DNA of 64,000 nucleotides from Enterococcus hirae ATCC 9790 (GCF_000271405.2 NC_018081.1:504256-568255); one strand, 5' to 3'. Counted from the stretch's first letter, positions 15,035-24,240 are shown. Notes: generated by a model from the sequence alone, not told the origin. A program made the numbers and translations.

Positions 15035-15676
15035 ATGCTACTAAAAACACTCGTATATAAGAAAAAAGATTTAACAACTGTCACAGAAACTAGTACCTTG
15101 GAAGAAGCCTTAGCGATTCTAGAATCCTCTGGTTATCGTTGTGTGCCAATTTTAGATGCTTCAGGAAATATTTTCCGTGGAAATATTTACAAAATGCACA
15201 TTTATCGTCACAAAGCGAATGGTGGAGATATGACTTTACCCGTCACCCACCTCTTGAAAAATGCAACAAAATTCATTTATTTAGATACTTCATTCTTTAA
15301 AATATTTTTTACGATCAAAGAGTTGCCTTATATTGCTGTTCTTGACAATGACAATCATTTCTACGGTATTTTGACCCACAGTACATTGCTAAACATGCTT
15401 TCACAATCTTGGAGCGTAGAACAAGGCAGCTATGTTTTAACGATTGCTTCTACTGGAAAACAAGGAGATTTAGCTACGATCGCTAAAATCATCGCAAAAC
15501 ATAGTAGTATCGCAAGTTGCATCACTTTAGATATTGAAAAAGAAGAATACATCCGTCGTACACTGATCACGTTACCTGCACATACAGATCAAAAAGTTTG
15601 CGACACGATCGTGAACCATCTTGAAAAGAAAAATTACAAAGTGATCGAAATCGAAAATTTACAAAACCCTGAATAA
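15035..15676 (+). CDS. CBS-pair plus ACT domain protein (CbpA/B-like)
   Basis: 213 residues from ATG 15035 (GGAGGT at proper spacing; the upstream in-frame ATG at 14987 has no site). Two CBS motifs at about 5-130 (TVTETSTLEEALAILESSGYRCVPILD; LPYIAVLDNDNHFYGILTHSTLLNML) are followed by an ACT-like domain (YVLTIASTGKQGDLATIAKIIAKHSSIASCITLDI). This CBS-ACT layout matches the cyclic-di-AMP-binding CbpA-type proteins of Firmicutes, but ligand identity is inference. Monocistronic. Confidence 0.75.
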   Translation: MLLKTLVYKKKDLTTVTETSTLEEALAILESSGYRCVPILDASGNIFRGNIYKMHIYRHKANGGDMTLPVTHLLKNATKFIYLDTSFFKIFFTIKELPYIAVLDNDNHFYGILTHSTLLNMLSQSWSVEQGSYVLTIASTGKQGDLATIAKIIAKHSSIASCITLDIEKEEYIRRTLITLPAHTDQKVCDTIVNHLEKKNYKVIEIENLQNPE

Positions 15677-15886
15677 ATGTGTAAAGGATCAGTCAACTTT
15701 ACGACTTTACGATAGAAAAAAACATACTAAGATTAGCGGATAGAATCAATAACGGTTGGTTCAATCCGCTAATTTTTCAGAAATAAAAACAGTAGCTAAA
15801 GATGAATTTCTTTTAACTACTGTTATCCCTTTTTATAAATATATTTTAACTGATTAACAGGTTTTCCTATATCTACCTATTGATCG

Positions 15887-16390
15887 CTATACTCTTTTTT
15901 CAAAGTCTAGGGAACGATCCAAGTAATACATCAATGGTGCAGAAATAGCCATAATGATGAACTCACTCAAAGCTAGCGTACCGTAAGTTGTCCAAAATGC
16001 TTGTCCACCAGTTGGTACCAACATGTACGCAATCAATCCCATACTAATTGTAAAGAAAAGCGTATTTAATGCTAATCTTATTTTGACATTCTTTACTTTA
16101 TTTTGTAGCAAAGCAGTCAACCCCAATGAAATCAAGGTTTGTCCCCCACCATAGACCACATCTAATATACCAAAACCAAAAAATGCGTTATAGACAATGA
16201 CGCCACCTAACACGCCCCAAAGTAATTTCCGGTTGAAGACTACTAAGTGATTCAAGCTTTCAGAAATACGAAATTGAATAGGTCCAGAAGAGACTGGTGC
16301 CACTAAAATCGTAAGTGCCAAATACAAAGCCATAATGATTCCATTTACTACAACGACCATCAATCGTTGGCGTTCCATCGTTTTTTGCAT
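15887..16390 (-). CDS. queT: QueT-family queuosine precursor transporter
   Basis: 167 residues from ATG 16390 (GAGGA upstream; the longer frame runs into the leader). Five or six hydrophobic helices with RISESLNHLVVFN near residue 47 and a GILDVVYGGGQTLISL stretch are typical of the QueT (COG4708) family of ECF-type substrate-binding components that import preQ1 or related bases. The upstream leader looks like a preQ1 sensor. Confidence 0.85.
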   Translation of the reverse strand: MQKTMERQRLMVVVVNGIIMALYLALTILVAPVSSGPIQFRISESLNHLVVFNRKLLWGVLGGVIVYNAFFGFGILDVVYGGGQTLISLGLTALLQNKVKNVKIRLALNTLFFTISMGLIAYMLVPTGGQAFWTTYGTLALSEFIIMAISAPLMYYLDRSLDFEKRV

Positions 16391-16406
16391 AAAATATTCC
16401 TCATTT

Positions 16407-16446
16407 CTCCTAGTTTTTTTAATGCGGGATGGTTGATGAACCGCAG
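16407..16446 (-). promoter_or_regulatory. candidate preQ1 riboswitch
   Basis: Read leftward: a TGCGG / CCGCA stem enclosing TTCATCAACCATC, then an A-rich tail ATTAAAAAAACTAGGAG. The short hairpin followed by an A-rich tail ending CTA(A/G)GGAG is the preQ1 class I architecture, and the gene is a preQ1-type transporter. The loop does not match the best-known consensus exactly. The nearest ribosome binding site is a second GAGGA 10 bases before the ATG. Confidence 0.55.
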
Positions 16447-16465
16447 CTGTCATAAGCAAGGATTC

Positions 16466-16474
16466 ATTATAGCA
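16466..16474 (-). promoter_or_regulatory. extended -10 promoter for queT
   Basis: TGCTATAAT read leftward, about 20 bases upstream of the riboswitch candidate. Confidence 0.6.
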
Positions 16475-16612
16475 GATATCCCCGCGATTTGAAACTGCTC
16501 CTACAAAAAACGTTCTCTAAATATAAGTCTTTTGCTTCCATGCTATTTATTCAAATCAGGGTGAACTTTACCTCTTATTTATGCACGGTGCTTTTTCAAA
16601 ATTCCTCTTCTC

Positions 16613-16816
16613 TGCTATAATAGCCAAGGATAAAAAATAATGTTTGTTTTCTTAGTTTCGCTAAGACACAAACCATGTAAAATTAACGATAGAAGTTTCA
16701 GTTGCTTGTTCACTAAATGACTAAGCAAAAAATAGTTTGATCATTTTTTCTATTTTAATGAATGAGTGGAATGAGTGAGATTTACTCATCTTCTGAATCA
16801 GATGCAGGAGGTAAAA
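16613..16816 (+). promoter_or_regulatory. promoter and long structured leader of the lipid kinase gene
   Basis: Extended -10 TGCTATAAT at 16613-16621, then about 190 bases of untranslated leader. It contains a GTTTGT..TCTTAG / CTAAGA..ACAAAC stem-loop (about 16644-16676) and a GAGT/ACTC hairpin near 16767. Together with the queT side this fills the 426-bp gap. No gene is seen. Confidence 0.5.
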
Positions 16817-17794
16817 ATGAATTTCCATTATTACTTATTGATCAATCCAGCTGCTGGAAGTGGTGCTGGTAAAAAAGTAGCAGAAAAAATGATTCCGCTA
16901 TTTGCCGAAAAAAAGCTTCACTATTCGATCCAATACAGTGAGTATCCAGGGCATGATGCTAAAATTGCCGAAGAGTTAGCGAAAGAAACATTAGTTGAAT
17001 GGACAGACGAACCACAAGAAAGCGAGTCTGAATTTCCCCTACTCGTGATCATCGGTGGTGATGGTACACTGCATCAAGTGTTAAATACCTTTTATCAACT
17101 AGATGTGGCATTTCCAGTAGCCTATATTCCCGCAGGCTCTGGCAATGATTTCGCTCGAGGGATTGGGTTACCTAGAAATGCCGAGAAAGCATTAGAAAAT
17201 ATCCTAAAGACGAACAAACCTCAAGAAATCAACCTCTTAACTTACGAGGAAAAAGTGAGTGACAAACAAGGTGTAGTAGTAAACAATTTTGGTATTGGCT
17301 TAGATGCGACAATCGTTCATGCTACAAACCACTCTACTTCAAAAACAAAATTAAATAAATATAATTTAGGTTCTTTTGCTTACCTATTTTCTATCCTACG
17401 TGTCTTTTTTTGGCAAAAAGGGTTTCCAATCTTAGTGGACATTGGCGGAAAACAAATCAGTTTTGACAAAGCCTTTTTATGTACTGCAACGAACCATCCT
17501 TATTTTGGCGGCGGTGTAGCGATTGCGCCGACAGCAGAAATTGCCAAACCAACGATCGATCTAGTTGTTGTTGAACGAGTGAATTTATTCAAAATCTTGG
17601 GAATCATCTTCTTATTACTACAGAAAAAGCAAATGAAATCAAAAAATTTCCATCATTTTACTACTAGCAGATTGCGCATACTATCAACTGTTCCTCAGTA
17701 TGGTCAAGAAGATGGTGAAGATAGCCAAAAACAACCTTTTGATTTGCAATTAGCTACCAAAAAGCAACTGTTTTGGTGTAACGTGTCACATTGA
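16817..17794 (+). CDS. diacylglycerol kinase family lipid kinase
   Basis: 325 residues from ATG 16817 behind GGAGGT. LINPAAGSGAGKK, IIGGDGTLHQVLN and IPAGSGNDFARGIGLP are the catalytic-domain signatures of the DagK/YegS/BmrU group. FGIGLDATIVHATN and TNHPYFGGGVAIAPTA are the second-domain motifs. Probably phosphorylates diacylglycerol or another lipid at the membrane. Whether it is the true DgkB orthologue is unclear. Confidence 0.85.
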   Translation: MNFHYYLLINPAAGSGAGKKVAEKMIPLFAEKKLHYSIQYSEYPGHDAKIAEELAKETLVEWTDEPQESESEFPLLVIIGGDGTLHQVLNTFYQLDVAFPVAYIPAGSGNDFARGIGLPRNAEKALENILKTNKPQEINLLTYEEKVSDKQGVVVNNFGIGLDATIVHATNHSTSKTKLNKYNLGSFAYLFSILRVFFWQKGFPILVDIGGKQISFDKAFLCTATNHPYFGGGVAIAPTAEIAKPTIDLVVVERVNLFKILGIIFLLLQKKQMKSKNFHHFTTSRLRILSTVPQYGQEDGEDSQKQPFDLQLATKKQLFWCNVSH

Positions 17795-17863
17795 TTTTGC
17801 CTATTTTATATACATTTTCTTCCATGGGGAAGATAACCCCATAAAAAGAGCTGTAGATATTAA

Positions 17864-17909
17864 AAAGACCGCAAAAGTCAGACTTGTTGGGCTAACTTTT
17901 GCGGTCTTT
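17864..17909. terminator. strong bidirectional terminator
   Basis: 15-bp perfect arms AAAGACCGCAAAAGT / ACTTTTGCGGTCTTT with a 16-base loop; T residues on the right side. A second GCCTGAG/CTCAGGC hairpin follows near 17970-17995. Confidence 0.8.
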
Positions 17910-18017
17910 ATCTATCTCTTGGCTCTTAAAAAATAAGTAACATTCTCATTAGGAGCGATTCAAGTGAGCCTGAGCCAAAACTTGCCTCAGGCTCTTCTGC
18001 CTATCTCTAAAAACGGA

Positions 18018-18258
18018 TAAACGGTGTTCAAACATCAGCTCCTTGAAATAAGCCTGAATTTTTCAAAACATGAGAAGCTGTTTCAAAAAATTCTTTCTTA
18101 TTGTCATCAGAGCTACCCGATGTTTTCACGACCTCTTGCTAAACGGCGTTCAAGAAGCAACTCCTCAACAATAAGCGATGATTTTCTAAAATATGAGGAG
18201 CTATTTAAAAAAATCCTCTCTTATTCGGAGCTAAACGCTTCTTTCACAGCCTCTTGCT
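18018..18258 (-). repeat. two ~120-bp tandem repeat units overlapping the recD2 stop
   Basis: Unit A 18141-18258 and unit B 18018-18140 align along their length (plus strand: CCTCTTGCT at 18250 and 18132; AAACGG.GTTCAA; ATAAGC; AAAAYATGAGRAGCTRTTT; TCTTATT). Period about 118 bp. Unit A contains the last 12 codons of recD2, its stop and flanking DNA; unit B is a diverged copy of the same. The same family appears at 21627-21780 after trmL. Confidence 0.75.
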
Positions 18259-20836
18259 CCATCCCAATCATTGGATCAATCCACTGTTTTTCAATCGCTT
18301 CGGTTGTTAAAATATATGTTTTTGGCAGTTGCTCTGTTGGTGCTTCTTCCATCACTTTTGATTCGACAGCCGTTTCGGTTGTGTCTTGTTCTACTGATAA
18401 AGTAAAGAGATCATCGCCAACATTTCCCTCCGTTGAATCTACGACATTTTCTTGAGTGGCTTGTTGACTTGTCTCTGTTTTTACGGAATGAGCAGTTTCT
18501 CCCGCCTTGGTATAATTTCCTTCTTCAAAAGGATCATTACCTACAAGGGAATCTTCATAAGCGACAAGCTTCGTCCGTGTAACAAGACTCATACTGTCAT
18601 TTTCTTCGATCCGCTTCTTCAATGTCGTCATTCGACTAGCCGATTCATTCGCAACGCAGGTAACGTAAGCTTGTTCTTCCCCTAGTAGAATCAATAGTTC
18701 TTTACTTCTTGTGACAGCCGTGTAGAGAAGATTCCGTTGCAACATCCGTTGGTACTGATGAACCATCGGTAAAATGACCATCTTAAATTCGCTTCCTTGA
18801 GATTTATGGATCGAACAACAATAAGAAAGGGTGATTTTATTCCATTCATTGCGTTTGTAAGTCACTTCATTCGCATCAAATTGAATCACTAATTCATCCA
18901 CTTTATCTTCTGAATCTTTCGCTAACACGATCCCCGTGATCTCACCCATATCACCATTAAACACATTGAGTTCAGGTGTGTTCACTAATTGTAATACTTT
19001 ATCACCGATTCGATAAACAGTCTCATTCCAGTGGACTTCTTTCCGCCCTGCACCTCCAGGGTTAAAAATCGACTGCATCATTTTGTTTAACGCATCGATT
19101 CCAGCTGGACCACGGTACATTGGCGCCAAGACTTGGATATCTTGTGCAGTGAAGCCTTTATTTTTGGCTTTTTCAACAATCTTTGCGATTAAAGGTTCGA
19201 TACTGTAGGCATCGCTTCGAAAGAAAGAACGATCTTTTTGATTTTGCAAAAAATCACTTGGTAAATGACCTTCTTTGATTTCATGAGCAAGGGGGATAAT
19301 ACTTGATCCGTCTCCCTGCCGATAAATTTGATTCAATTCCACTTTCGGGATTTGGTCAATTCCTAATAAATCATGCAAGACTTGTCCCGGTCCGACAGAT
19401 GGTAATTGATCTTTATCTCCTACTAAAATCACTTGCATGTTGGTAGGGATGGCTTTAAATAGCGTATTAGCTAGCCATGTATCGACCATCGACATTTCAT
19501 CGATGATCAACAACCCACCTTCTAATTCTTTCGTACTTACTGAAGGAGATTTTTCTCGACCATTCAAACCTAGTAGTCGATGGATCGTACTGGCAGGTAA
19601 TCCTGTCGTCTCGTTCATCCGTTTGGCTGCTCGACCAGTTGGTGCAGCCAGTAGAATCGGAAAAATTTCTTGGGTATATTTGTTTGGATCTAATTCTAAG
19701 CCATTTAATTCTGCAAACAAGTTGACGATCCCATTGATAACTGTTGTTTTCCCTGTGCCGGGACCCCCAGTTAAAATAAATAAAGGTGACCGGATTGCTT
19801 CCGAAATTGCTTTTTCTTGCGATTCTCCATATTGGATACCAAATATTTTTTCAATTCGCCGAATGTTTTTCTGCACTTCTTTTTCGTCATAGTTGATTTC
19901 TTTTTTCCGACTAAGTAACCGTTGGATCGAGTTACCGATCCCCCATTCTGAGAAATACAGACTATTTTCATAGAGATTGGTTTCTTCTTGTTGGATCTTA
20001 CCTTCTTCCACAAGTTGAATAATGACCGTCGCCACTTGATCAGGTTGGATCTCGATTGGTCGACTGGTTTCCAAAATTTTGATTGTTTGATGAAGAAGCG
20101 TTTCAGCTGGTACATATGTATCGCCAGTTTGAACAGCATGTTGAAAAATCTGATGTAAAACTGCAGCTCGAATCCGTCTTGGTGAATCAGCCGCGATCCC
20201 TAATTGTTCTGCAAGATTATCTGCTCTTTTAAAGCCGATCCCTTCCACATCTTCGACTAACTGATAGGGATTTTCCTGGATGATATCTAAAGCTTCATTT
20301 TTATATGTTTGATAGATACTAAAAGCTAACTGACTACCAAAGCCATAACGATTCAAGCCCATGATCACTTGATCCATCCCATGGTTCAAACGAATCGTCT
20401 CAACGATCATATCTCTTTTGGCCTGATTCAAGCCTGCGATTTGTTCTAATACGGACGGCTCTTCGATGATTTTTTCAATCGCTTCTTCACCTAGTTGCTC
20501 CACGATCTTCTCAGCTGTTTTCTTGCCAATCCCAGGAAATTTTTCACTGGATAGATAACCCACGATCCCGTTGACTGTTGTTGGTTTCTCCTGCTCATAG
20601 CGTTCAACCTTTAACTGTCGCCCATATTTAGGATGATCGACTAATTCGCCGTAAAAACGATAAAGCTCATTTTCTTGGATCTCACCAAAGCTTCCAGTGA
20701 CCACAATTTCTTTTTCACGATAGTCAGCTGTTGTTTCAGTGAGCCGAACCAACAGTACTTTATAAAAATTACTTGGATTTTGAAAAAAGATTGCGGCAAC
20801 TGTACCAACAAAATAAGGCATTTCTTCTGGCTGCAT
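18221..20836 (-). CDS. recD2: ATP-dependent RecD2-like DNA helicase
   Basis: 871 residues. N-terminal OB/HhH part (IVGYLSSEKFPGIGKKTAEKIVEQLG, GIGFKRADNLAEQLG), SF1B helicase core with Walker A GGPGTGKTTV, DEMSMVD, GDKDQLPSVGPGQVL and the C-terminal motifs LSYCCSIHKSQGSEF and YTAVTRSKELL. RecD2 is a 5'-3' helicase acting in repair without RecBC. Beyond about residue 750 there is an unusual acidic low-complexity tail of some 120 residues ending IDPMIGMEQEAVKEAFSSE. Likely operon with the histidine phosphatase upstream (19-bp gap). Confidence 0.95.
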   Translation of the reverse strand: MQPEEMPYFVGTVAAIFFQNPSNFYKVLLVRLTETTADYREKEIVVTGSFGEIQENELYRFYGELVDHPKYGRQLKVERYEQEKPTTVNGIVGYLSSEKFPGIGKKTAEKIVEQLGEEAIEKIIEEPSVLEQIAGLNQAKRDMIVETIRLNHGMDQVIMGLNRYGFGSQLAFSIYQTYKNEALDIIQENPYQLVEDVEGIGFKRADNLAEQLGIAADSPRRIRAAVLHQIFQHAVQTGDTYVPAETLLHQTIKILETSRPIEIQPDQVATVIIQLVEEGKIQQEETNLYENSLYFSEWGIGNSIQRLLSRKKEINYDEKEVQKNIRRIEKIFGIQYGESQEKAISEAIRSPLFILTGGPGTGKTTVINGIVNLFAELNGLELDPNKYTQEIFPILLAAPTGRAAKRMNETTGLPASTIHRLLGLNGREKSPSVSTKELEGGLLIIDEMSMVDTWLANTLFKAIPTNMQVILVGDKDQLPSVGPGQVLHDLLGIDQIPKVELNQIYRQGDGSSIIPLAHEIKEGHLPSDFLQNQKDRSFFRSDAYSIEPLIAKIVEKAKNKGFTAQDIQVLAPMYRGPAGIDALNKMMQSIFNPGGAGRKEVHWNETVYRIGDKVLQLVNTPELNVFNGDMGEITGIVLAKDSEDKVDELVIQFDANEVTYKRNEWNKITLSYCCSIHKSQGSEFKMVILPMVHQYQRMLQRNLLYTAVTRSKELLILLGEEQAYVTCVANESASRMTTLKKRIEENDSMSLVTRTKLVAYEDSLVGNDPFEEGNYTKAGETAHSVKTETSQQATQENVVDSTEGNVGDDLFTLSVEQDTTETAVESKVMEEAPTEQLPKTYILTTEAIEKQWIDPMIGMEQEAVKEAFSSE

Positions 20837-20855
20837 CTTGCCGCCTCCTTTCCAA

Positions 20856-21512
20856 TTAGAGTAATGGTTCTGGTTTTGTCTCTTTTCCTAAAAAGTCAAT
20901 TTCGTTCCAAACTTTTAATTCATAAGGCAACAAATTGTTGGGTTCTCCTGTTTCTAAAATCGTCAAACTACTATTATATAAGCCACCCATTTCTCTTAGT
21001 TGACTCAGTTTTTTTCCTGTCAACCATTGGATCGCCGCAGTTAATGATGCCCCATGCCCAACAAACAAGATCGGTCCATCATGTAAAGCAACGGCATCAG
21101 CCACAACTGTTTCAATACGAGTAATGGCACATTCGATCGCTTCTCCTTTAAAAGGTGTCGGATCATAACGATCTAAGTGGTTACGTAGATTGGGAAGGTT
21201 TTCCGGATATCGTTCGTACATTTCATCAATTGATTGACCTTCTAATTCTCCTAAACCCAATTCTCTTAATTTATCAGTATAAATAATTTCGACTGGATGC
21301 GCTAATTCCTGATTGATCCCTTCGGCTGTGTCACGGGCACGCTTAGCGGTACTTGAATAGATTGCTTTAAATGGTACATACTTCACTTTTTTACCAAATG
21401 CTTTGATTTCCTCATAGCTTTCAGGTAAAAGTGGTGAGTCGCCTTGGCTTCCTTGAAAACGGCGTTCGAGATTCCATTGTGTTTTTCCATGTCGGGTAAA
21501 ATATAATTCCAT
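20856..21512 (-). CDS. histidine phosphatase family protein
   Basis: 218 residues. FTRHGKTQWNLERRFQG has the catalytic His in RHG; FKAIYSSTAKRARDTAE and ILFVGHGASLTAAIQWL carry the other conserved Arg and His. Phosphoglycerate-mutase-like fold; in Firmicutes such proteins are usually small-molecule phosphatases. Substrate not predictable. Starts the transcript that continues into recD2. Confidence 0.85.
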   Translation of the reverse strand: MELYFTRHGKTQWNLERRFQGSQGDSPLLPESYEEIKAFGKKVKYVPFKAIYSSTAKRARDTAEGINQELAHPVEIIYTDKLRELGLGELEGQSIDEMYERYPENLPNLRNHLDRYDPTPFKGEAIECAITRIETVVADAVALHDGPILFVGHGASLTAAIQWLTGKKLSQLREMGGLYNSSLTILETGEPNNLLPYELKVWNEIDFLGKETKPEPLL

Positions 21513-21626
21513 TTATATCGGACTCCTTATAGGCTCATTTAGACAAAGATGATGCTACTATTTTATAAAATTTGTTCCTTAAAAACAAAGAACTCCTTCA
21601 ATAAAAAGTCCTTGTGATTATTCGTA

Positions 21627-21780
21627 TTGAATCAGAGCACTTGGAAAATGACCTCTTGATAAACGGTATTTTCCAAGTTGATTCTGTGCATTAAGTCTAA
21701 ACCAAGTAAAACATGAAAAGCTGTTTTTCTTTGTTTCTCCTTAATGCTTGAATCAGAGCACTTGAAAAATGACCTCTAGT
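21627..21780 (-). repeat. repeat unit after the trmL stop, same family as at recD2
   Basis: A 29-base block (TGAATCAGAGCACTTG.AAAATGACCTCT) occurs near 21629 and 21749 with one mismatch, 120 bp apart. The unit between also holds AAAACATGAAAAGCTGTTT, shared with the recD2-side unit B. A 10-bp dyad CTTGGAAAAT / ATTTTCCAAG (about 21640-21677) encloses GACCTCTTGATAAACGG in its loop. The unit begins in the trmL stop codon. Confidence 0.75.
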
Positions 21781-22279
21781 CTAGTTTATCATTTTCATAA
21801 TGGTGCGTTAACTCTAAATTAGGAAATCCTTGTTGGCGCAATGCTTCATAGACGATCATTGCAGCCGTATTTGAGAGATTCAATGAACGGACATGTTCGT
21901 CATTCATTGGGATTCTTAAACATTTTTCTTCATTTTCACGCATAAATTCTTCAGGTAATCCTGTTGTTTCCTTGCCGAATAAAAAGAAATGGTCTTCTCC
22001 ATCAGCAAAATTTTCGTCACTATATACTTTATGGGCAAACTTCGATACCAAATGAAGTTTACGTTCCCCTAAATAAGCCATAAAAGCATCTAAATTTTGA
22101 TGATAGGTAATATTGACATCGTTCCAATAATCCAATCCTGCACGTTTTAGATGTTTATCATCTGTTGAAAATCCTAACGGTTCAATCAAGTGCAAGGGCG
22201 TGTTGGTTGCTGCACAAGTTCGGGCAATGTTTCCAGTATTTGCTGGAATCAATGGTTCAAATAAAACGATATGGTTCAT
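21776..22279 (-). CDS. trmL: tRNA (cytidine(34)-2'-O)-methyltransferase
   Basis: 167 residues from ATG 22279 (GAGAGGAT upstream). [25 protein letters not shown], then [16 protein letters not shown] and [29 protein letters not shown], is the SPOUT fold with the trefoil knot of TrmL. It methylates the wobble ribose of tRNA-Leu isoacceptors. Monocistronic between terminators and repeats. Confidence 0.93.
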   Translation of the reverse strand: MNHIVLFEPLIPANTGNIARTCAATNTPLHLIEPLGFSTDDKHLKRAGLDYWNDVNITYHQNLDAFMAYLGERKLHLVSKFAHKVYSDENFADGEDHFFLFGKETTGLPEEFMRENEEKCLRIPMNDEHVRSLNLSNTAAMIVYEALRQQGFPNLELTHHYENDKLD

Positions 22280-22338
22280 TAAGATCCATCCTCTCATCTA
22301 TATGTTAACTAACTAGTAGTGATTTTGGCATAAAAAAA

Positions 22339-22377
22339 ACGTATCAACTCGGTGTCAGTCACTGCGAGTCGTTACGT
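22339..22377 (-). terminator. rlmA terminator
   Basis: ACGTA..ACTCG / CGAGT..TACGT stem with eight T residues in the leftward direction. Confidence 0.8.
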
Positions 22378-22499
22378 TAGTGAAGCTCTTCTCACTAACT
22401 TTTATCAGAACAGGAACCTGATAAAAACCAATGAAAAAACAACTTGTCGTTACTATATCATCAACAAACTCTTTTTGCAACCTTTAGAAATGAATAATT

Positions 22500-23357
22500 T
22501 CATTGCAATCGTTTTCTCTTATTTCCTTTTAATAATTCTACGTCAATTGTAATCTTTTTCAAAGGATTCTGGTACACACGCTCTTTGACGTCTTGACTGA
22601 CTTGCCATTCGAGCGGAGACATCGCTAACAAATCTTGCCGATTTTTTTCTGGGATATCAAATTCGTAAGTAACACGCCGACGTTCAGTCAATTCTAGGGA
22701 CTCCGCAAACTTAGCCACCACTCGTTCATTTGAATACTGTTGTTTCTCAGGCTGGTCTGGATAAAACGCTTGGCGTAATTCTTTTAAATAATCTTGTTGC
22801 GGAACGATTTTCAAGACTTCCCCATCATCGGTTAGCACACGTTGAAATTCTTTATAGTGAGAAGGCGAAAAAATATTTAGAATCGTAGTAAATGTTTGGT
22901 CTTCAAAAGGAAGATTGGTTAAATCTGCTACACACCAAAACGCCTCGACCGGCTGAGCAGTAGCCGCATAAACACCTTCTTTAGAAAGATCAAAACCTAC
23001 GGCCTTTTTCAACGGTTGCAGTCGTGCTAATTCATTTAAAAAGCTTCCTTCGCCACAGCCAACATCTAAGACCTCTGATCCCTGCGATACTTGTTGTGCT
23101 AACAAGTCGATCACAGGCTGATACATCCCTGCTTGGATCATTCTACGTCTGGGATCAAACATACTCTGATCATATTCCGTTTTTACCCCATGAGATAAAA
23201 AGTAAAGCGTGCCTTTTTTGGATAAGTCGAAGCGATGGTTCTGATGACAAACCAAACCGTTCTCAGTGACTGCTACTCCAGCATGGCAAAGTGGGCATCG
23301 GAACAACTGTTGATTTCCCTTTAAAAATTGGCGACCTTGATCAATTTTTTTTAACAT
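22500..23357 (-). CDS. rlmA: 23S rRNA (guanine-N1)-methyltransferase, RlmA type
   Basis: 285 residues. N-terminal zinc ribbon (FRCPLCHAGVAVTENGLVCHQNHRFDLSKKGTLYFL, four Cys/His ligands), then a Rossmann methyltransferase with VLDVGCGEGSFLN. Gram-positive members methylate G748 in helix 35 and G745 in others; which one here is not decidable. Transcribed alone, terminated by a strong hairpin. Confidence 0.9.
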   Translation of the reverse strand: MLKKIDQGRQFLKGNQQLFRCPLCHAGVAVTENGLVCHQNHRFDLSKKGTLYFLSHGVKTEYDQSMFDPRRRMIQAGMYQPVIDLLAQQVSQGSEVLDVGCGEGSFLNELARLQPLKKAVGFDLSKEGVYAATAQPVEAFWCVADLTNLPFEDQTFTTILNIFSPSHYKEFQRVLTDDGEVLKIVPQQDYLKELRQAFYPDQPEKQQYSNERVVAKFAESLELTERRRVTYEFDIPEKNRQDLLAMSPLEWQVSQDVKERVYQNPLKKITIDVELLKGNKRKRLQ

Positions 23358-23497
23358 TTTTTTTGCTCATTTCTTGTTTTAATCGTTGAATATTGCTTTA
23401 TTCCCTTTTCATCTTACCGTTAGAAGAAAACTTTAGCAACTACAAAAAATATGGTACAATTTTAGAAGAAGAAGGCGAATGATAAAGGAGCAGGCAA

Positions 23498-24136
23498 ATG
23501 ATCAAAGAATTTTGTGCAGAAAATTATACTTCCATTCCTCTAGCAATTGCTAAGGGAGCGAACCGGATCGAATTATGCGATAACTTAGCTGCTGGCGGAA
23601 CCACACCTAGCACCGGAGTGATCGAAGAAGTTTTAAGCTATGCCAATGAAAAAGAAGTACCTGTAATGACAATTATCCGACCACGAGGTGGCGATTTTGT
23701 CTACAATGATATTGAATTAAAGATCATGCATACTGATTTAATCGAAGCAAAGAAATTAGGTACAGATGGCGTAGTTATAGGCTGTTTGACTCCTTCAAAT
23801 TGGATTGATGAAGAGGCAATGGAATTATTGATCGAAACCTCAGAAGGTCTACAAATCACGTTCCACATGGCTTTTGATTGTATCCCGCAAGAACGGCAAT
23901 TTGAAGCAATTGATTGGCTGGTTGAACACGGTGTAGACCGTATTTTAACTCATGGTGGAGATGCGAACGCACCAATTGAAGCCAATTTTGACCATTTAAA
24001 AAAATTGATTGCTTATGCTGACGGACGTCTGATCATCTTACCTGGTGGCAAGATCGATTACAAAAATGCAGAACATGTTGCCAAAGAACTAGGCGTGAAT
24101 GAAGTTCATGGAACAAAGATCGTTTCATTCGACTAA
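23498..24136 (+). CDS. cutC: copper homeostasis protein CutC
   Basis: 212 residues, TIM barrel with EFCAENYTSIPLAIAKGANRIELCDNLAAGGTTPS, VMTIIRPRGGDF, and ITFHMAFDCIP..RILTHGG, the CutC signatures. Full length. Family linked to copper tolerance in enterococci; the molecular activity is unsettled. AAAGGAGCAG precedes the ATG. Confidence 0.92.
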   Translation: MIKEFCAENYTSIPLAIAKGANRIELCDNLAAGGTTPSTGVIEEVLSYANEKEVPVMTIIRPRGGDFVYNDIELKIMHTDLIEAKKLGTDGVVIGCLTPSNWIDEEAMELLIETSEGLQITFHMAFDCIPQERQFEAIDWLVEHGVDRILTHGGDANAPIEANFDHLKKLIAYADGRLIILPGGKIDYKNAEHVAKELGVNEVHGTKIVSFD

Positions 24137-24153
24137 ATTTTTTCTAGTAATAA

Positions 24154-24197
24154 TAAAAACGTAAGAAGCAAGTTGATTACTTTGCTCCTTACGTTTT
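24154..24197. terminator. bidirectional terminator between cutC and mgtE
   Basis: AAAAACGTAAG.AGCAA / TTTGCT.CTTACGTTTTTT stem with T runs on both sides; serves the converging genes. Confidence 0.8.
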
Positions 24198-24240
24198 TTA
24201 TTTTTATCACAGACTTGTTGCACCATCTCAAAAGGAATGG

